Assembly: GCF_000789235.1 (NCBI RefSeq)
Contig: NZ_KN525716.1
Location: forward strand, 2,400,100-2,464,099
From: Wocania ichthyoenteri Th78
Lineage (GTDB): Bacteria; Bacteroidota; Bacteroidia; Flavobacteriales; Flavobacteriaceae
Length of the DNA stretch: 64,000 nucleotides
Direction of reading: 5' to 3'
Shown here: positions 29,131 to 38,648 of the stretch, piece after piece
How the letters are laid out: each line of letters begins with the position of its first letter
Position numbering within the stretch: position 1 is the first letter of the stretch
Notes under the pieces: generated by a model
The model's database searches: none
The model's input: the letters and a program-made list of their open reading frames with translations, nothing else
What the model was told of the DNA's origin: nothing
Made by a program: the position numbers and the translations under genes

Positions 29131-30141
29131 TTATTTGGTATACCCTGCTTTATCCAACACGCTCCTGATGGTTATCCATTCACCATTTTTTCTACTGCTT
29201 TCATGGGCAGCTTCCATAAATGCAAAAATTTCAATAGTTTCTTTAGGTTGCACAGGTGCTTTTCCTGTATCAAAATAATATAAGATGGCATGGTGTAATG
29301 GTTCAAATCCCATAAATTCACCTAAATAGCTAACTCCTTTGTTGCCAAATGCTTGTCCTCCAAATTTTCCCATTTTGTTCTTCATTCCCCTGTAATTACC
29401 AATTCTACCTTCATCCCAAACGCCAGTTACTATGTCATAGTTGTTTGTGGTTAATCTCTTTACTTTTTGACAACCAGTTTTCATTAATGTGAATAACATC
29501 TCTATCCCATGTATTCCGTACCAATATAACTCAGGGTAAATTGGTTGATAAGACACAGGGGCATAAGTGTCAGCTCCTAAAACTTTGCCTATATTTCCTT
29601 TTCTTACCATTTGTACTTCGTCCATAAATCGTACAGCAGAAGATGTGAACGTAGGGATATTGTATTTTTTGGAAAGGTTAAATATTTCAATGACATTCTT
29701 TAATGAAGTTGCCATTGGCTTATCAATAAAAACTCTCTTTCCTGCTTTAAGTATCTTTTCAGCCTGCTTTAAATGAAGTCTTCCATCTACGGTGCAGAGT
29801 AATACAAAATCTACTTTATCTAGTAATTCTTCGATAGTTGATACAATTTCTATCCCCATACTTTTTATTTCTGCAGTAAATTTTTCAACTCTGTTTGTAC
29901 TTAAAGGAAAATCAAGGCTAACAGTTGTAAATGCGGTAGTGACGATATAACCATTTTCAGAACGATTAATTGCTTTAACCAAAATTGGGCTATGAGAAGT
30001 GTCCATACCAACAATGCCCACAGATCCTTGGCCTTTAATTTGTGTTTTATTTTTTGCAAATGCAGAAGAACCAATCATGGTTATCCCGGCTCCTGCAATA
30101 GATGTCATTTTTATAAAATTTCTTCGGTTGTTTTTTTTCAT
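29131..30141 (-). CDS. Gfo/Idh/MocA-family oxidoreductase with Tat-like signal
   Basis: 336 residues. The N-terminus has RRNFIK then a hydrophobic stretch ending in SSAFAKN, a Tat signal. The Rossmann-like motif GIVGMDTSHSPI is near residue 42, followed by FIDKPMATSLKNV, the family EKP-type motif (here DKP). It is likely an NAD(P)-dependent sugar oxidoreductase working in the periplasm with a tightly bound cofactor. GMDTSHS replaces the standard GxGxxG, so cofactor binding needs care. First gene of the leftward enolase/esterase run and divergent from the GH109-like gene. Confidence 0.85.
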   Translation of the reverse strand: MKKNNRRNFIKMTSIAGAGITMIGSSAFAKNKTQIKGQGSVGIVGMDTSHSPILVKAINRSENGYIVTTAFTTVSLDFPLSTNRVEKFTAEIKSMGIEIVSTIEELLDKVDFVLLCTVDGRLHLKQAEKILKAGKRVFIDKPMATSLKNVIEIFNLSKKYNIPTFTSSAVRFMDEVQMVRKGNIGKVLGADTYAPVSYQPIYPELYWYGIHGIEMLFTLMKTGCQKVKRLTTNNYDIVTGVWDEGRIGNYRGMKNKMGKFGGQAFGNKGVSYLGEFMGFEPLHHAILYYFDTGKAPVQPKETIEIFAFMEAAHESSRKNGEWITIRSVLDKAGYTK

Positions 30142-30215
30142 TTATTCTAAAAAATAAATTAATTACTGAAAATTAATAATGTATAATAAGTAATTATTGT
30201 TTCATTTTATTATGC

Positions 30216-30239
30216 AATATAATAATTTTATTATATTTG
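30216..30239 (+). promoter_or_regulatory. Palindrome overlapping a -7 box between divergent genes
   Basis: AATATAATAA (30216-30225), two bases, then its perfect complement TTATTATATT (30228-30237). TATATTTG (30232-30239), an exact TAnnTTTG -7 box, overlaps the right arm, and the GH109-like ATG is 24 bases on. TTTCATT precedes it. This placement suits a repressor operator between the Gfo/Idh/MocA and GH109-like genes; the base composition makes chance palindromes possible. Confidence 0.5.
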
Positions 30240-30262
30240 CTTAATAAAAAATTATATATTTT

Positions 30263-31684
30263 ATGAGCAAGCTAAAAGATTCTAGACGGGATTTCATTAA
30301 GGGGATAGGTATTTTAGGTGCTGGTGCCGCAGTAGGATGCATCTCGATCAATAAAGAAGAAAAGGAAAAAAATATAACTAGGATGTCTACTCGCCCAAAA
30401 GGTGCTCAATATATGGGTGATTTTTCGGCACCTTCATTAGAAACGGTTAGATGTGCATTCATTGGTGTCGGAAGCAGAGGGTCTGGTCATGCTAGTCAAT
30501 TTGCGCAAATTGATGGTGTTGAAATTGTAGCTATCTGTGATCTATATGAAGATTTAGCCATAAAATCGCGGAATGAATGCAAAGAAAAGGGTGCTGGGCG
30601 TCATCAAAATATAGCACTATACCATGGCGACCAAAATCTTTGGAAGAAAATGCTAAAAGAAGTAAGGCCTGATGCTGTATTTATTGCAACACCTTGGGGC
30701 TTGCATGCTCCTATGCTAATTACCGCTATGGAAGAAGGAGCACATGCCTTTGCTGAAGTTCCAATAGCAACGACTATTGAGGATATGTATAAAATTGTGG
30801 ATGTTTCTGAAAAGACTCAGAAACACTGCATGATGATGGAAAATGTTAATTATGGAAGAGAGGAATTATTGTATTTGAATATGTGTCGTCAAGGGGTTAT
30901 AGGTGATTTATTACACGGCGAAGCAGCTTACATTCATGACCTGAGATATCATATGGAAGAACAAGAAAGGGGAGCAGGATCATGGCGTACATATCATAAT
31001 GCTAATCGTAATGGAAACTTATACCCAACGCATGGTCTAGGGCCAGTTGCGCAATACATGAACTTAGCCAGAACAGAGGATAATTTTTCAAGATTAGTAT
31101 CTTTTTCATCCCCAGCAATTGGGCGAAAAAAATATGCTTCTAAATATTATGGTAAAGACCACAAATGGAATAAATTAGATTTTAAAGGAGGCGATATTAA
31201 TACCTCTATTATTAAAACTAACTTGGGCAGAACGATCATGGTTCAATGGGATGAAACGAGTCCAAGGCCTTATAGTAGGCTAAATTTGATTCAAGGCACT
31301 AAGGGGACATTAGCAGGTTTTCCAACAAGGGTTGCACTTCTAGAAGATATTAAAAGAGTAACTAATGATCACCATGGATGGCTTGATGAAGAGCAGTTGC
31401 AAGTTATTTATGAAAAATATGAGCATCCCTTATACAAGCGTTTGGGGACTCTAGCATCTGCAATGGGTGGTCATGGTGGCAAGGATTTTATTATGAGATA
31501 TCGAATTATTGAATGTTTGAGAAATGGTACTCCCTTGGATCAAAATTTATATGAAGGTTGTTTTTGGAGTGCCGTAGCTCCATTAACAGAAACATCAGTT
31601 GCTCAAAATGGGATGCCTCAAGAATTTCCAGATTTTACAAGAGGTGATTGGAAAAAGACTAAACCTTTAAAAATTATCTCTTAG
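30263..31684 (+). CDS. GH109-like NAD-dependent alpha-N-acetylgalactosaminidase (Gfo/Idh/MocA fold)
   Basis: 473 residues. Tat signal SRRDFIKGIGILGAGAAVGC (7-26), ending in a possible lipobox Cys. Rossmann motif GVGSRGSGHAS (~71-81), then AEVPIATTIEDMY, and the family-typical ANRNGNLYPTHGLGPVAQYM near residue 250. GH109 enzymes cleave alpha-GalNAc by transient C3 oxidation by bound NAD and re-reduction, which fits the redox enzymes nearby. Family members with other glycoside or sugar substrates exist, so the substrate is uncertain. It stands alone on the + strand, divergent from the Gfo/Idh/MocA gene. Confidence 0.88.
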   Translation: MSKLKDSRRDFIKGIGILGAGAAVGCISINKEEKEKNITRMSTRPKGAQYMGDFSAPSLETVRCAFIGVGSRGSGHASQFAQIDGVEIVAICDLYEDLAIKSRNECKEKGAGRHQNIALYHGDQNLWKKMLKEVRPDAVFIATPWGLHAPMLITAMEEGAHAFAEVPIATTIEDMYKIVDVSEKTQKHCMMMENVNYGREELLYLNMCRQGVIGDLLHGEAAYIHDLRYHMEEQERGAGSWRTYHNANRNGNLYPTHGLGPVAQYMNLARTEDNFSRLVSFSSPAIGRKKYASKYYGKDHKWNKLDFKGGDINTSIIKTNLGRTIMVQWDETSPRPYSRLNLIQGTKGTLAGFPTRVALLEDIKRVTNDHHGWLDEEQLQVIYEKYEHPLYKRLGTLASAMGGHGGKDFIMRYRIIECLRNGTPLDQNLYEGCFWSAVAPLTETSVAQNGMPQEFPDFTRGDWKKTKPLKIIS

Positions 31685-31769
31685 GATAAAATTAAAGATT
31701 AAACTTATGTTGTTTGAAAATATTTTGACAACCGGAGTAAAACATCTAAATTAACGGTTCAATTTGTAT

Positions 31770-32030
31770 CAGTTTTAAGACTCTTCCTTTTAATGCTTTG
31801 TTTGTGTATCCCATTTTGAGTAAATTTAGTGTGATTTTATTGTGCAAAGAAAAAGTTGAGCAGCGTTTATTGTTCGTTTCCTAGAAAAACACTTTGAGAA
31901 AGCAACATCTAATACCCAATATAGTTTGTTTTCAATTACCAAATGCAATCTTACAGATTACAATAAGTTTGGGATATAGTGCCTTGTAGTTGTTTCAATT
32001 TGCATTCTTAAACTGTCTAAGACTTCGGTT
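31770..32030 (-). pseudogene. Remnant of an ISAs1-family transposase
   Basis: The minus strand encodes the C-terminal part of an ISAs1-type (H-repeat) transposase: VIENKLYWVLDVAF with SRKRTINAAQ, then after a frameshift SLHNKITLNLLKMG. This corresponds to the ISAs1 ending ENKLHWVLDVAF...NAAQNFSLLNKIALNLLK. The upstream part (TTTRHYIPNLL) is broken by a stop and seems to have lost internal residues. The N-terminus and both ends of the element are not visible. It marks an old insertion in the gap between the GH109-like gene and the amidohydrolase gene; the rest of 31685-32259 holds nothing else I recognise. Confidence 0.75.
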
Positions 32031-32259
32031 CGTGTACTTTCAGATTTAAAATGCTTTTTTTTTTTGAACTTTTCAACTAAAAAAGTGTGAGTTTGCCTAG
32101 TGGGCGAACAGCTATTGTTGTTAAATAAACTAAACATTGACAGGTGTTCTGGGCAATGTCTCTATTTTATGAGTAATTTATCACTTCCCAATCCTAATAA
32201 ATATAAAGAGATGTATATGATGGTTAACTATATAAGGAGAAAAGCAAGTGTATTGGAGC

Positions 32260-33384
32260 TTACTTCCAGGCGTTAGGAAATAATCTTTCAGCATTTAAAC
32301 GATATAATTTATCTACAACTGCTTTTGGTAATTTTAACCCTTTAACAGGTGTATCCAATTGGGGTACAGTAATTATATTATCTGTATTAAAATATTTCCA
32401 TTCATTCAACCAAATTTCCATCATATGTTCTTCTAGGTCTTTAGGGATAGTTTCTTCATTTTCCTCAAAATCTGAACCATATAAAATTCTATCCTGATAT
32501 TTAATAATAAAATCACGAACTTTTTTGTAGTTTCTGTGAGATTGGTATTGAAAATGGCTAATGCGCTCGGCCAAATCAATATTGGCATTGGGAAAACGAT
32601 CCAAAAAATTTGCAATTTCATCTACACTCCATTCAAGACTAGCCAAATGCGCCCCAATAAAGGATAGATTGGGGTTCTTTGCAAGCATATTGTCCCTGTG
32701 TTTAATTTGTTCTTCATAAGAAGGCATCTCTGGGTGTAAATACATATGGTACTTAGGATTCTTGCTGTAATATTCGCGATCATTATTAACTGTCATAGAA
32801 TCCAGTGGTAGCCAACAATTTCGAGGTTCCCCAGCGTGGCTTATTAAAACCTTGCCTTGATCTTTGATGAAATTGAATACAGGATCAAACTTTGGGTCAT
32901 CCAGAGTAATCAAATTACCATTTTCACTCCTAGCTTCCATTCCTATATTTTTCCATGTTTTTACAGAATTAGCGCCTAGCTCAAAATCATTTTGCAATTT
33001 CTGTATAGCTTTGATGGACCAGTTCGGGTCATTCCAGCCTTCTAATGAAATAACCGTACTGAAGGCGATAATATCGGGGTCATCATTTAAGTGGTTTCTT
33101 CTAACAATTTGTTGTTCTCTAATAGGAGGGTATTCAGAAAAATCTACAGAAATGCTTAATAATTTAAAATTATTAGCACGGGCAAATTTAATCATAGTTT
33201 TTCCTTCAGAATTTATGTGAGCATGTGTGTCAATTTTCGGTACTTTTTTAAAATCAATCATGCTGTAGTTTCCGGTTACTTCCATTTCATTTAATTTGGT
33301 TTTAAATTCCTGATCCTTTTTCTCTTTACATTGAGTTGTTATTAAAAAAAGTATTGCAAATAAGAGGTTAAAATATTTATTCAT
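32260..33384 (-). CDS. Amidohydrolase-family (amidohydrolase 2) lipoprotein
   Basis: 374 residues with a lipobox-like TTQC near residue 19. The metal-binding start is KIDTHAHIN (the HxH pair), followed by ISHAGEP and FIGAHLASLEW, and ILYGSDFEENEE gives the late Asp. This is the TIM-barrel of metal-dependent hydrolases that act on lactones or carboxylates. The substrate cannot be read; a lactonase for oxidised sugars would fit the GMC enzymes nearby but is a guess. It stands alone, convergent with the IS remnant and divergent from the sulfatase gene at 33863. Confidence 0.82.
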   Translation of the reverse strand: MNKYFNLLFAILFLITTQCKEKKDQEFKTKLNEMEVTGNYSMIDFKKVPKIDTHAHINSEGKTMIKFARANNFKLLSISVDFSEYPPIREQQIVRRNHLNDDPDIIAFSTVISLEGWNDPNWSIKAIQKLQNDFELGANSVKTWKNIGMEARSENGNLITLDDPKFDPVFNFIKDQGKVLISHAGEPRNCWLPLDSMTVNNDREYYSKNPKYHMYLHPEMPSYEEQIKHRDNMLAKNPNLSFIGAHLASLEWSVDEIANFLDRFPNANIDLAERISHFQYQSHRNYKKVRDFIIKYQDRILYGSDFEENEETIPKDLEEHMMEIWLNEWKYFNTDNIITVPQLDTPVKGLKLPKAVVDKLYRLNAERLFPNAWK

Positions 33385-33862
33385 TTTAATTTAATTTTAA
33401 AAATTTATGATATATGAAACCTTTGAAGTACTGAATAAGTATCCGTTTGGTTTTCTGAGTTAATTCAATTTTATAAAAAATGTAAATGTGTTATCCATGA
33501 ATATGATTTTCATGTAACATATTATTAGAATTTACAGAATAAATAAAAAATAAGTATATAAAAAAGCAATAATAAGGTTAAAGATTGTTTTCGAATTTCA
33601 TTTAATGACTTAATCTACGAAAATAATTAAAAATAACTATATATTGCAGTAAAAATATTAATATTTTTATCTTTTATTTAATCTCACATATTTAAATAAT
33701 TAACGGAGATATTTCAGGAGATCTAGTTAATTCTATTTCTAGTTTAGAAAAAAAATACTTTTAGAATAAAGTTTACTGATTTAACATCTGGATTATATTT
33801 TGATATAGCATTTGCCAATATTTGTTATTCAGCAAAAAATTAATAGTAATTAAACTTAAAGT
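33385..33862. other. AT-rich divergent gap, no gene seen
   Basis: About 480 bases between divergent genes, extremely AT-rich, without open frames I can support. It should contain the promoters of the amidohydrolase and sulfatase genes, but I found no clear TTG-N19-TAnnTTTG pair. Confidence 0.4.
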
Positions 33863-35320
33863 ATGAAAAAAATTACAATACTATTTATTTTTCTAATTTT
33901 CAATTTTAGTAGTTGTGCTAAAATCATAAAAGAAGAATGTAAAGTTAGTCAAGACCGACCAAATATTATATTATTTGTTGCCGACGACCATGGCATAGAT
34001 GCTTTAGGATGTTACGGAAACAATATAATTAAAACCCCTAATTTGGATAAGCTAGCTGCACAAGGAACAAGGTTTAATAATGCCTATTGTACCAGTGCAA
34101 GTTGTTCAGCTAGTAGATCAGTTATTCTTTCCGGTAAATTTGGTCATGCTACGGGATCGTATGGTCATGTGCATGATTATCATCATTTTAGCACTTATGA
34201 TGATGTGCAAACATTACCAGTTCTTTTAGAAAAGGCAGGTTATGAAACGGCAAGAATTGGAAAATACCATGTAGCACCTGAACAAGTCTATCATTTTAAT
34301 AAAGTTTTAAAAGCCGACCCAAGAAACACTGTTGAAATGGCTGAACAATGCGAAAATGTTTTAAAATCAGATAAGCCATTCTTTCTTTATTTCTGCACAG
34401 ATGACCCACACAGAGGGCATCCTTTTGAGCCAGAAGCTTGGGATATGCCTAATGACTTCGGAAATAAAAAGGAAGGCTATAAAGGTGTTGAAACAGTTTC
34501 TTATAATCCAGAAGATGTTTTAGTCCCTAGTTTTTTGCCGGATACAAAACAAACAAGAGAAGAAATTGCTCAGTACTATCAAAGTATTTCAAGAATCGAT
34601 CAGGGTTTTGGTAAGTTAATGACTATGCTTCAAGAAACAGGAAAAGCAAATAGCACTATTGTTTTTTATATTTCCGATAATGGAATGGCTTTTCCAGGAG
34701 CCAAGACTACAGTTTATGAACCTGGAATAAAACTACCATGTATCATTAAAGACCCAACAAAATCTTCAAAAGGAACTACTAATAATGCTATGATTTCATG
34801 GGTAGATTTAACTCCTACTATTTTAGATATGGCTGAGGTTGATTATAAAAAAGAAGACTTTCATGGTAAATCATTCAATAATATTATAGACCAAAAAAAA
34901 CCCGAAGGATGGAATGATATTTATGCCTCCCATACCTTTCATGAAATAACCATGTATTACCCAATGCGTGTTGTAAGGAGTGGCGATTATAAATTAATTT
35001 ATAATATTTCTTGGCGATTAGAATACCCGATTGCTTCCGATTTATGGGCGTCTTCAACTTGGCAAAGTATTCATAGAAATAGTATAGAATATTATGGACC
35101 AAAAAAGGTTTCAGAATTTCTATTTAGACCAGAGTTTGAATTATTTGACTTATCTAATGATCCAAACGAAGCTAATAACTTGGCAAAAAACAAATTTTAT
35201 TTTGAAATTTTAGAAAACATGAAATCTAAATTAAAAGTGTTTCAACTCAAAACATCCGACCCATGGTTGATTATGTGGAATCACGATTCCTCTTTACGAG
35301 GAACCGGAGTAAATCTATAA
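33863..35320 (+). CDS. S1_8-like sulfatase related to N-sulfoglucosamine sulfohydrolase (sulfamidase)
   Basis: 485 residues with lipobox NFSSC (C18). The formylglycine motif is C81-S-A-S-R, with Ala in place of the common Pro, an allowed variant. The text follows human heparan N-sulfatase closely: SYGHVHDYHHF, YNPEDVLVPSFLPDT, YQSISRIDQGFGKL and DNGMAFPGAKTTVYEPG. These enzymes remove N-sulfate from glucosamine of heparan sulfate/heparin; S1_8 members with O-sulfate activity may exist. ADDHGIDALGCYGN gives metal ligands. The gene stands alone on the + strand. Of the three sulfatases in the window, it points most directly to a heparan-type substrate. Confidence 0.9.
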   Translation: MKKITILFIFLIFNFSSCAKIIKEECKVSQDRPNIILFVADDHGIDALGCYGNNIIKTPNLDKLAAQGTRFNNAYCTSASCSASRSVILSGKFGHATGSYGHVHDYHHFSTYDDVQTLPVLLEKAGYETARIGKYHVAPEQVYHFNKVLKADPRNTVEMAEQCENVLKSDKPFFLYFCTDDPHRGHPFEPEAWDMPNDFGNKKEGYKGVETVSYNPEDVLVPSFLPDTKQTREEIAQYYQSISRIDQGFGKLMTMLQETGKANSTIVFYISDNGMAFPGAKTTVYEPGIKLPCIIKDPTKSSKGTTNNAMISWVDLTPTILDMAEVDYKKEDFHGKSFNNIIDQKKPEGWNDIYASHTFHEITMYYPMRVVRSGDYKLIYNISWRLEYPIASDLWASSTWQSIHRNSIEYYGPKKVSEFLFRPEFELFDLSNDPNEANNLAKNKFYFEILENMKSKLKVFQLKTSDPWLIMWNHDSSLRGTGVNL

Positions 35321-35657
35321 ACTATTATAAGTTAAATTAGTTTGTTTACTGTTTTTAACTATGAAATTAGTATTATAATTTTATCTAAATGTCATTCTGT
35401 AGTATGTGAAATATAAAATTTATAGTTTATTGCTCTTATTTTACCAAGAATAAAAGTGTTGGAGTCTAAGCTAATAATTTATACTTTATTCTTGGGTTGT
35501 GAAAAACCAAATAATTAAATTAATAATATGACTTCAATTGTTCGGAATTCTTTAGAGAAAATTAAAGAGAAAGATATAAAATTAGGATCTTCTATATGGG
35601 TACTAATAAAATTTTGCCCGATTAAGCAGTATAATAAGTCTAGGAAATATTAGAGTT
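35321..35657. other. Gap with a short possible relic frame
   Basis: A 41-codon frame at 35528-35653 (+) begins MTSIVRNSLEKIKEKDIKLGS, which vaguely resembles the start of HpcH/HpaI-type aldolases, but this is too short to support. A sequence with partial dyad symmetry (ATTCTTGG near 35445 and 35493) is present. Otherwise nothing. Confidence 0.25.
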
Positions 35658-36257
35658 TCATAAGGACCAGGATTTCCCACCTGTTAATTCTTGTAAATTC
35701 CCACAGTAATAGGCTGTAGGAATGGGGTCATATTTTAAAACATGTTCACCAATCTCTTCTGTAGTTAAATATGCTGTAATACACAAAGATTTTAAACTAT
35801 TTAAAAATTCAGATTTTGTCATTGCCAAAGATTCCAAATTAGCCTCTCTTTCTTTGTCAATGTCTCCTTTAACCAACAAGTGTTTATCCAAAAGGGATTT
35901 GTAGTTGTCTTTTGAAACTTTATCAACAGATTCTTCATTGCCTTCATTTTTCAGGATTGCAATAATATTATCAAAACCAGTGAGGACTTTTCCTTGTTTT
36001 TTCTCATCCAAAACTTCATCGATGTATTTATCAATAAACTGGGGGACATTCATCTCTGTTGCAGAAGGTAAGTCTGTTTTTGGTAACATAATATCCACAA
36101 TATTGGTCAATACAATGCCGTGTTCATGGCTTAAAAATTCTGGAATCCAAGTTTTAACATCGCTTGTGCAACTTTGTAATAGGCTTATAATAGTTGGAGT
36201 TGCGACTAAATACCCTGTTGCAAATCCCATCTGTTTTAGTACATCTCTTCTTTTCAT
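35658..36257 (-). CDS. Gluconate 2-dehydrogenase subunit 3-like protein, Tat-exported
   Basis: 199 residues. Tat-type start MKRRDVLKQMGFATGYLVAT with Cys at 30 (LLQSC). The body has IVDIMLPKTDLPSATEMNVPQFID, the subunit 3 signature also seen at 25259. It lies 10 bases after the GMC gene on the same strand and is its natural partner, carrying the complex through the Tat route. Confidence 0.92.
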   Translation of the reverse strand: MKRRDVLKQMGFATGYLVATPTIISLLQSCTSDVKTWIPEFLSHEHGIVLTNIVDIMLPKTDLPSATEMNVPQFIDKYIDEVLDEKKQGKVLTGFDNIIAILKNEGNEESVDKVSKDNYKSLLDKHLLVKGDIDKEREANLESLAMTKSEFLNSLKSLCITAYLTTEEIGEHVLKYDPIPTAYYCGNLQELTGGKSWSL

Positions 36258-36267
36258 CTTGTAAATG

Positions 36268-37986
36268 TTATAAGTTATTTTCTTTTAATTGTTCTGCTGC
36301 ATGGTTAGCGGCTCTTGCTGTAAAAGCCATATAGGATAAAGAAGGATTTTGACATGCAGAAGAAGCCATAAAAGAACCGTCTGTAACATAAACATTGGTG
36401 CAAGCGTGAATTTGATTGTACTTATTTAAAACAGAAGTTTTTGGATTACGTCCCATTCTAGCGGTTCCCATTTCATGTATTCCTAATCCCATACCATCAG
36501 TTTTATCATAGCCTTTAACATCTCTAAATCCAGCTGCTTCAAGCATTTTTACAGCTTGTTCTTTCATGTCTTTACGCATGGCTAATTCATTTTCACCAAA
36601 TTTAGCATCAAAGGTCACGGTAGGTAAACCCCATTGGTCAAGTTTATCATAATCCATGTACATTTTGTTATTGTGATCTGGAAGGGTTTCACCAAAAGCC
36701 GTAAGAGTAATATTCCATTCTCCTGGTTTTAAAATAGCTTCTTTTAATGCTGGCCCATATTTTAATTCAGGAACTAATTCGGAAATGCTTTTTCTTGAGG
36801 CGCCTCCTTGGTAACCGTACCCTCTTTTGAAATCTTTACAATCTGTTTTTCCGCCTAGATTTCTAAATCTTGGAATATAAATACCAGTTGCTCTTTTACC
36901 TTTGGTGTATTTATCTTCAAAACCATCTGCCTTTGCTGTAGCTCCAACGTGAAAATGATGGTCCATGATATTGTGCCCTAATTCACCACTATCATTACCT
37001 AATCCGTTTGGAAAACGCTCTGATTTTGATTGAAGTAAGATAGAAGCGGAAGCTATGGCAGAAGCGCACAAGAAAATGACCTTTGCTTTATAAACAATTG
37101 TTTCTTTAGTTTCTGCATCAATGACTTTAACGCCAATTGCCTTTTTTTTGGTATTATCATAAATAACTTCATGCACTATAGAATTTGGTCTTAATGTCAT
37201 GTTTCCAGTTGCTTCGGCAGTAGGTAGCGTTGATGAATTACTGCTGAAATAAGCACCAAAAGGGCATCCTCTTGCGCATCTGTTCCTATATTGACAGGTG
37301 CTTCTTCCCATTCCTGGTTTCGTGCCTTCAGTGATATGAGCTGTTCTGCCAATTGTGAGTAATCTATCATCATTAAAAGTTTCAGCAATTCTATTTTTTA
37401 AATGTTCTTCAACACAATTGAGGTTCATAGGTTTTAACAACTTTTGGTCAGGTAGTTGTTTTAATCCTAAGTTCTCTCCACTTACTCCAATAAACTCTTC
37501 TACATGATCATACCAAGGCTCAATATCTTTATAACGTACTGGCCAATCTACTGCAATACTTTCTTTTTTATTGGCTTCAAAATCGATGTCACTTAAACGA
37601 TAACTTTGTGCTCCCCACATCAAGGAACGACCTCCCACATGGTAACCTCTGATCCAGTCAAAACGTTTGACTTCATTGTATGGATGTTTAATGTCATCCA
37701 CGAAAAAATGTTCATAAACTGGGCTTGCTGGAAATCCTGCACGATTTTGTTTGGGTTTACGAGCAATGATTTCTTTGGTTGGTGCCCCTCCATTTGACAT
37801 ATCCCACGGGTCTAAATTTGCTGTAGGATAATCTTCAATATGTTTAACCATTCTACCACGTTCTAATACAATCGTTTTTAAACCGCTTTCACAAAGTTCC
37901 TTAGCAGCCCATCCACCGGAAATTCCTGTTCCAACAACTATGGCATCGTATTCCTCTGCATTTGTGTTTAAATTATTACTGTTCAT
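36268..37986 (-). CDS. GMC-family oxidoreductase, second copy (glucoside 3-dehydrogenase large-subunit type)
   Basis: 572 residues. FAD motif VVGTGISGGWAAKEL near residue 16, cysteine cluster CQYRNRCARGCPFGAY and the C-terminal HEMGTARMG plus VYVTDGSFMASSACQNPSLSYMAF. It is clearly related to the enzyme at 22094-23785 but not a recent copy, since many positions differ. With the adjacent small subunit it should form a periplasmic sugar dehydrogenase, in known cases oxidising C3 of glycosides to 3-keto sugars. First gene of the pair, with its start at 37986 and a long AT-rich leader. Confidence 0.93.
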   Translation of the reverse strand: MNSNNLNTNAEEYDAIVVGTGISGGWAAKELCESGLKTIVLERGRMVKHIEDYPTANLDPWDMSNGGAPTKEIIARKPKQNRAGFPASPVYEHFFVDDIKHPYNEVKRFDWIRGYHVGGRSLMWGAQSYRLSDIDFEANKKESIAVDWPVRYKDIEPWYDHVEEFIGVSGENLGLKQLPDQKLLKPMNLNCVEEHLKNRIAETFNDDRLLTIGRTAHITEGTKPGMGRSTCQYRNRCARGCPFGAYFSSNSSTLPTAEATGNMTLRPNSIVHEVIYDNTKKKAIGVKVIDAETKETIVYKAKVIFLCASAIASASILLQSKSERFPNGLGNDSGELGHNIMDHHFHVGATAKADGFEDKYTKGKRATGIYIPRFRNLGGKTDCKDFKRGYGYQGGASRKSISELVPELKYGPALKEAILKPGEWNITLTAFGETLPDHNNKMYMDYDKLDQWGLPTVTFDAKFGENELAMRKDMKEQAVKMLEAAGFRDVKGYDKTDGMGLGIHEMGTARMGRNPKTSVLNKYNQIHACTNVYVTDGSFMASSACQNPSLSYMAFTARAANHAAEQLKENNL

Positions 37987-38201
37987 TTAATTTAATTTTT
38001 TTATCATTTAATATGTGTAATAATTATCTCTGTTTGTTCTTGCATTCTAATTTAAAATGCGCTTTCCAAGACATTTTACGCAATATATAGATTTATTTCA
38101 AAATAAGTATAAAACTTTCGTTTTAATTTAATAATATATCTTTTCATTATTATACAAAATTATATTCTTTCATTTTATTTTTTTTATAATTTTCATTTTA
38201 T

Positions 38202-38330
38202 TACATTTGAATAATATTATGTTTTTATTAATATAAATATAGAGTGACTTTTTTAGATATTGCCAAGAAAGGGAGATTGCTTCTAAGCTATTTCGTAGCG
38301 TTAAAATTAGTATGAAAACTATATAAAGGA
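38202..38330 (+). pseudogene. Possible relic of a LacI-type regulator behind a -7 box
   Basis: An exact -7 box TACATTTG (38202-38209) is followed 34 bases on by a GTG that opens VTFLDIAKKG, which resembles the helix-turn-helix start VTLxDIAKKxG of LacI regulators. The frame ends after 24 codons, and REIASKLF in another frame may continue it. The match is short, so this is only a hint of a lost regulator. The rest of 37987-38496 holds only AT-rich DNA. Confidence 0.3.
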
Positions 38331-38496
38331 GTTGGGATTTTTAAATGATAGTTTAATGAATGACTAGCGGGAAATTACTTTTTATTCTGTCGATTCTATT
38401 TTAGCAAAACTTTGAACATGAGTTTTGGAGTTTAAGTTAAGAATCATTATAAAAATGCTCACTATATTTATAAAGCATGATTAAGTTTGATGAGGG

Positions 38497-38526
38497 TTGA
38501 ACCCTTGGAAATAGGAAATATATTTG
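38497..38526 (+). promoter_or_regulatory. Promoter of the 38.6-43 kb operon
   Basis: TTG (38497-38499), exactly 19 bases, then TATATTTG (38519-38526): a full match to the Bacteroidetes TTG-N19-TAnnTTTG promoter. The first gene starts at 38649, giving a leader of about 115 bases. Confidence 0.7.
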
Positions 38527-38648
38527 TGTAAACTAGACCAGATATATTTTTAAAGCATACTTAGTTGTTACAAGTATTAAGGGTTTATGATATATTTACG
38601 AATACTCAATTGTATTTTTCAACATCAATTTTTTTAATAAACTATTAT

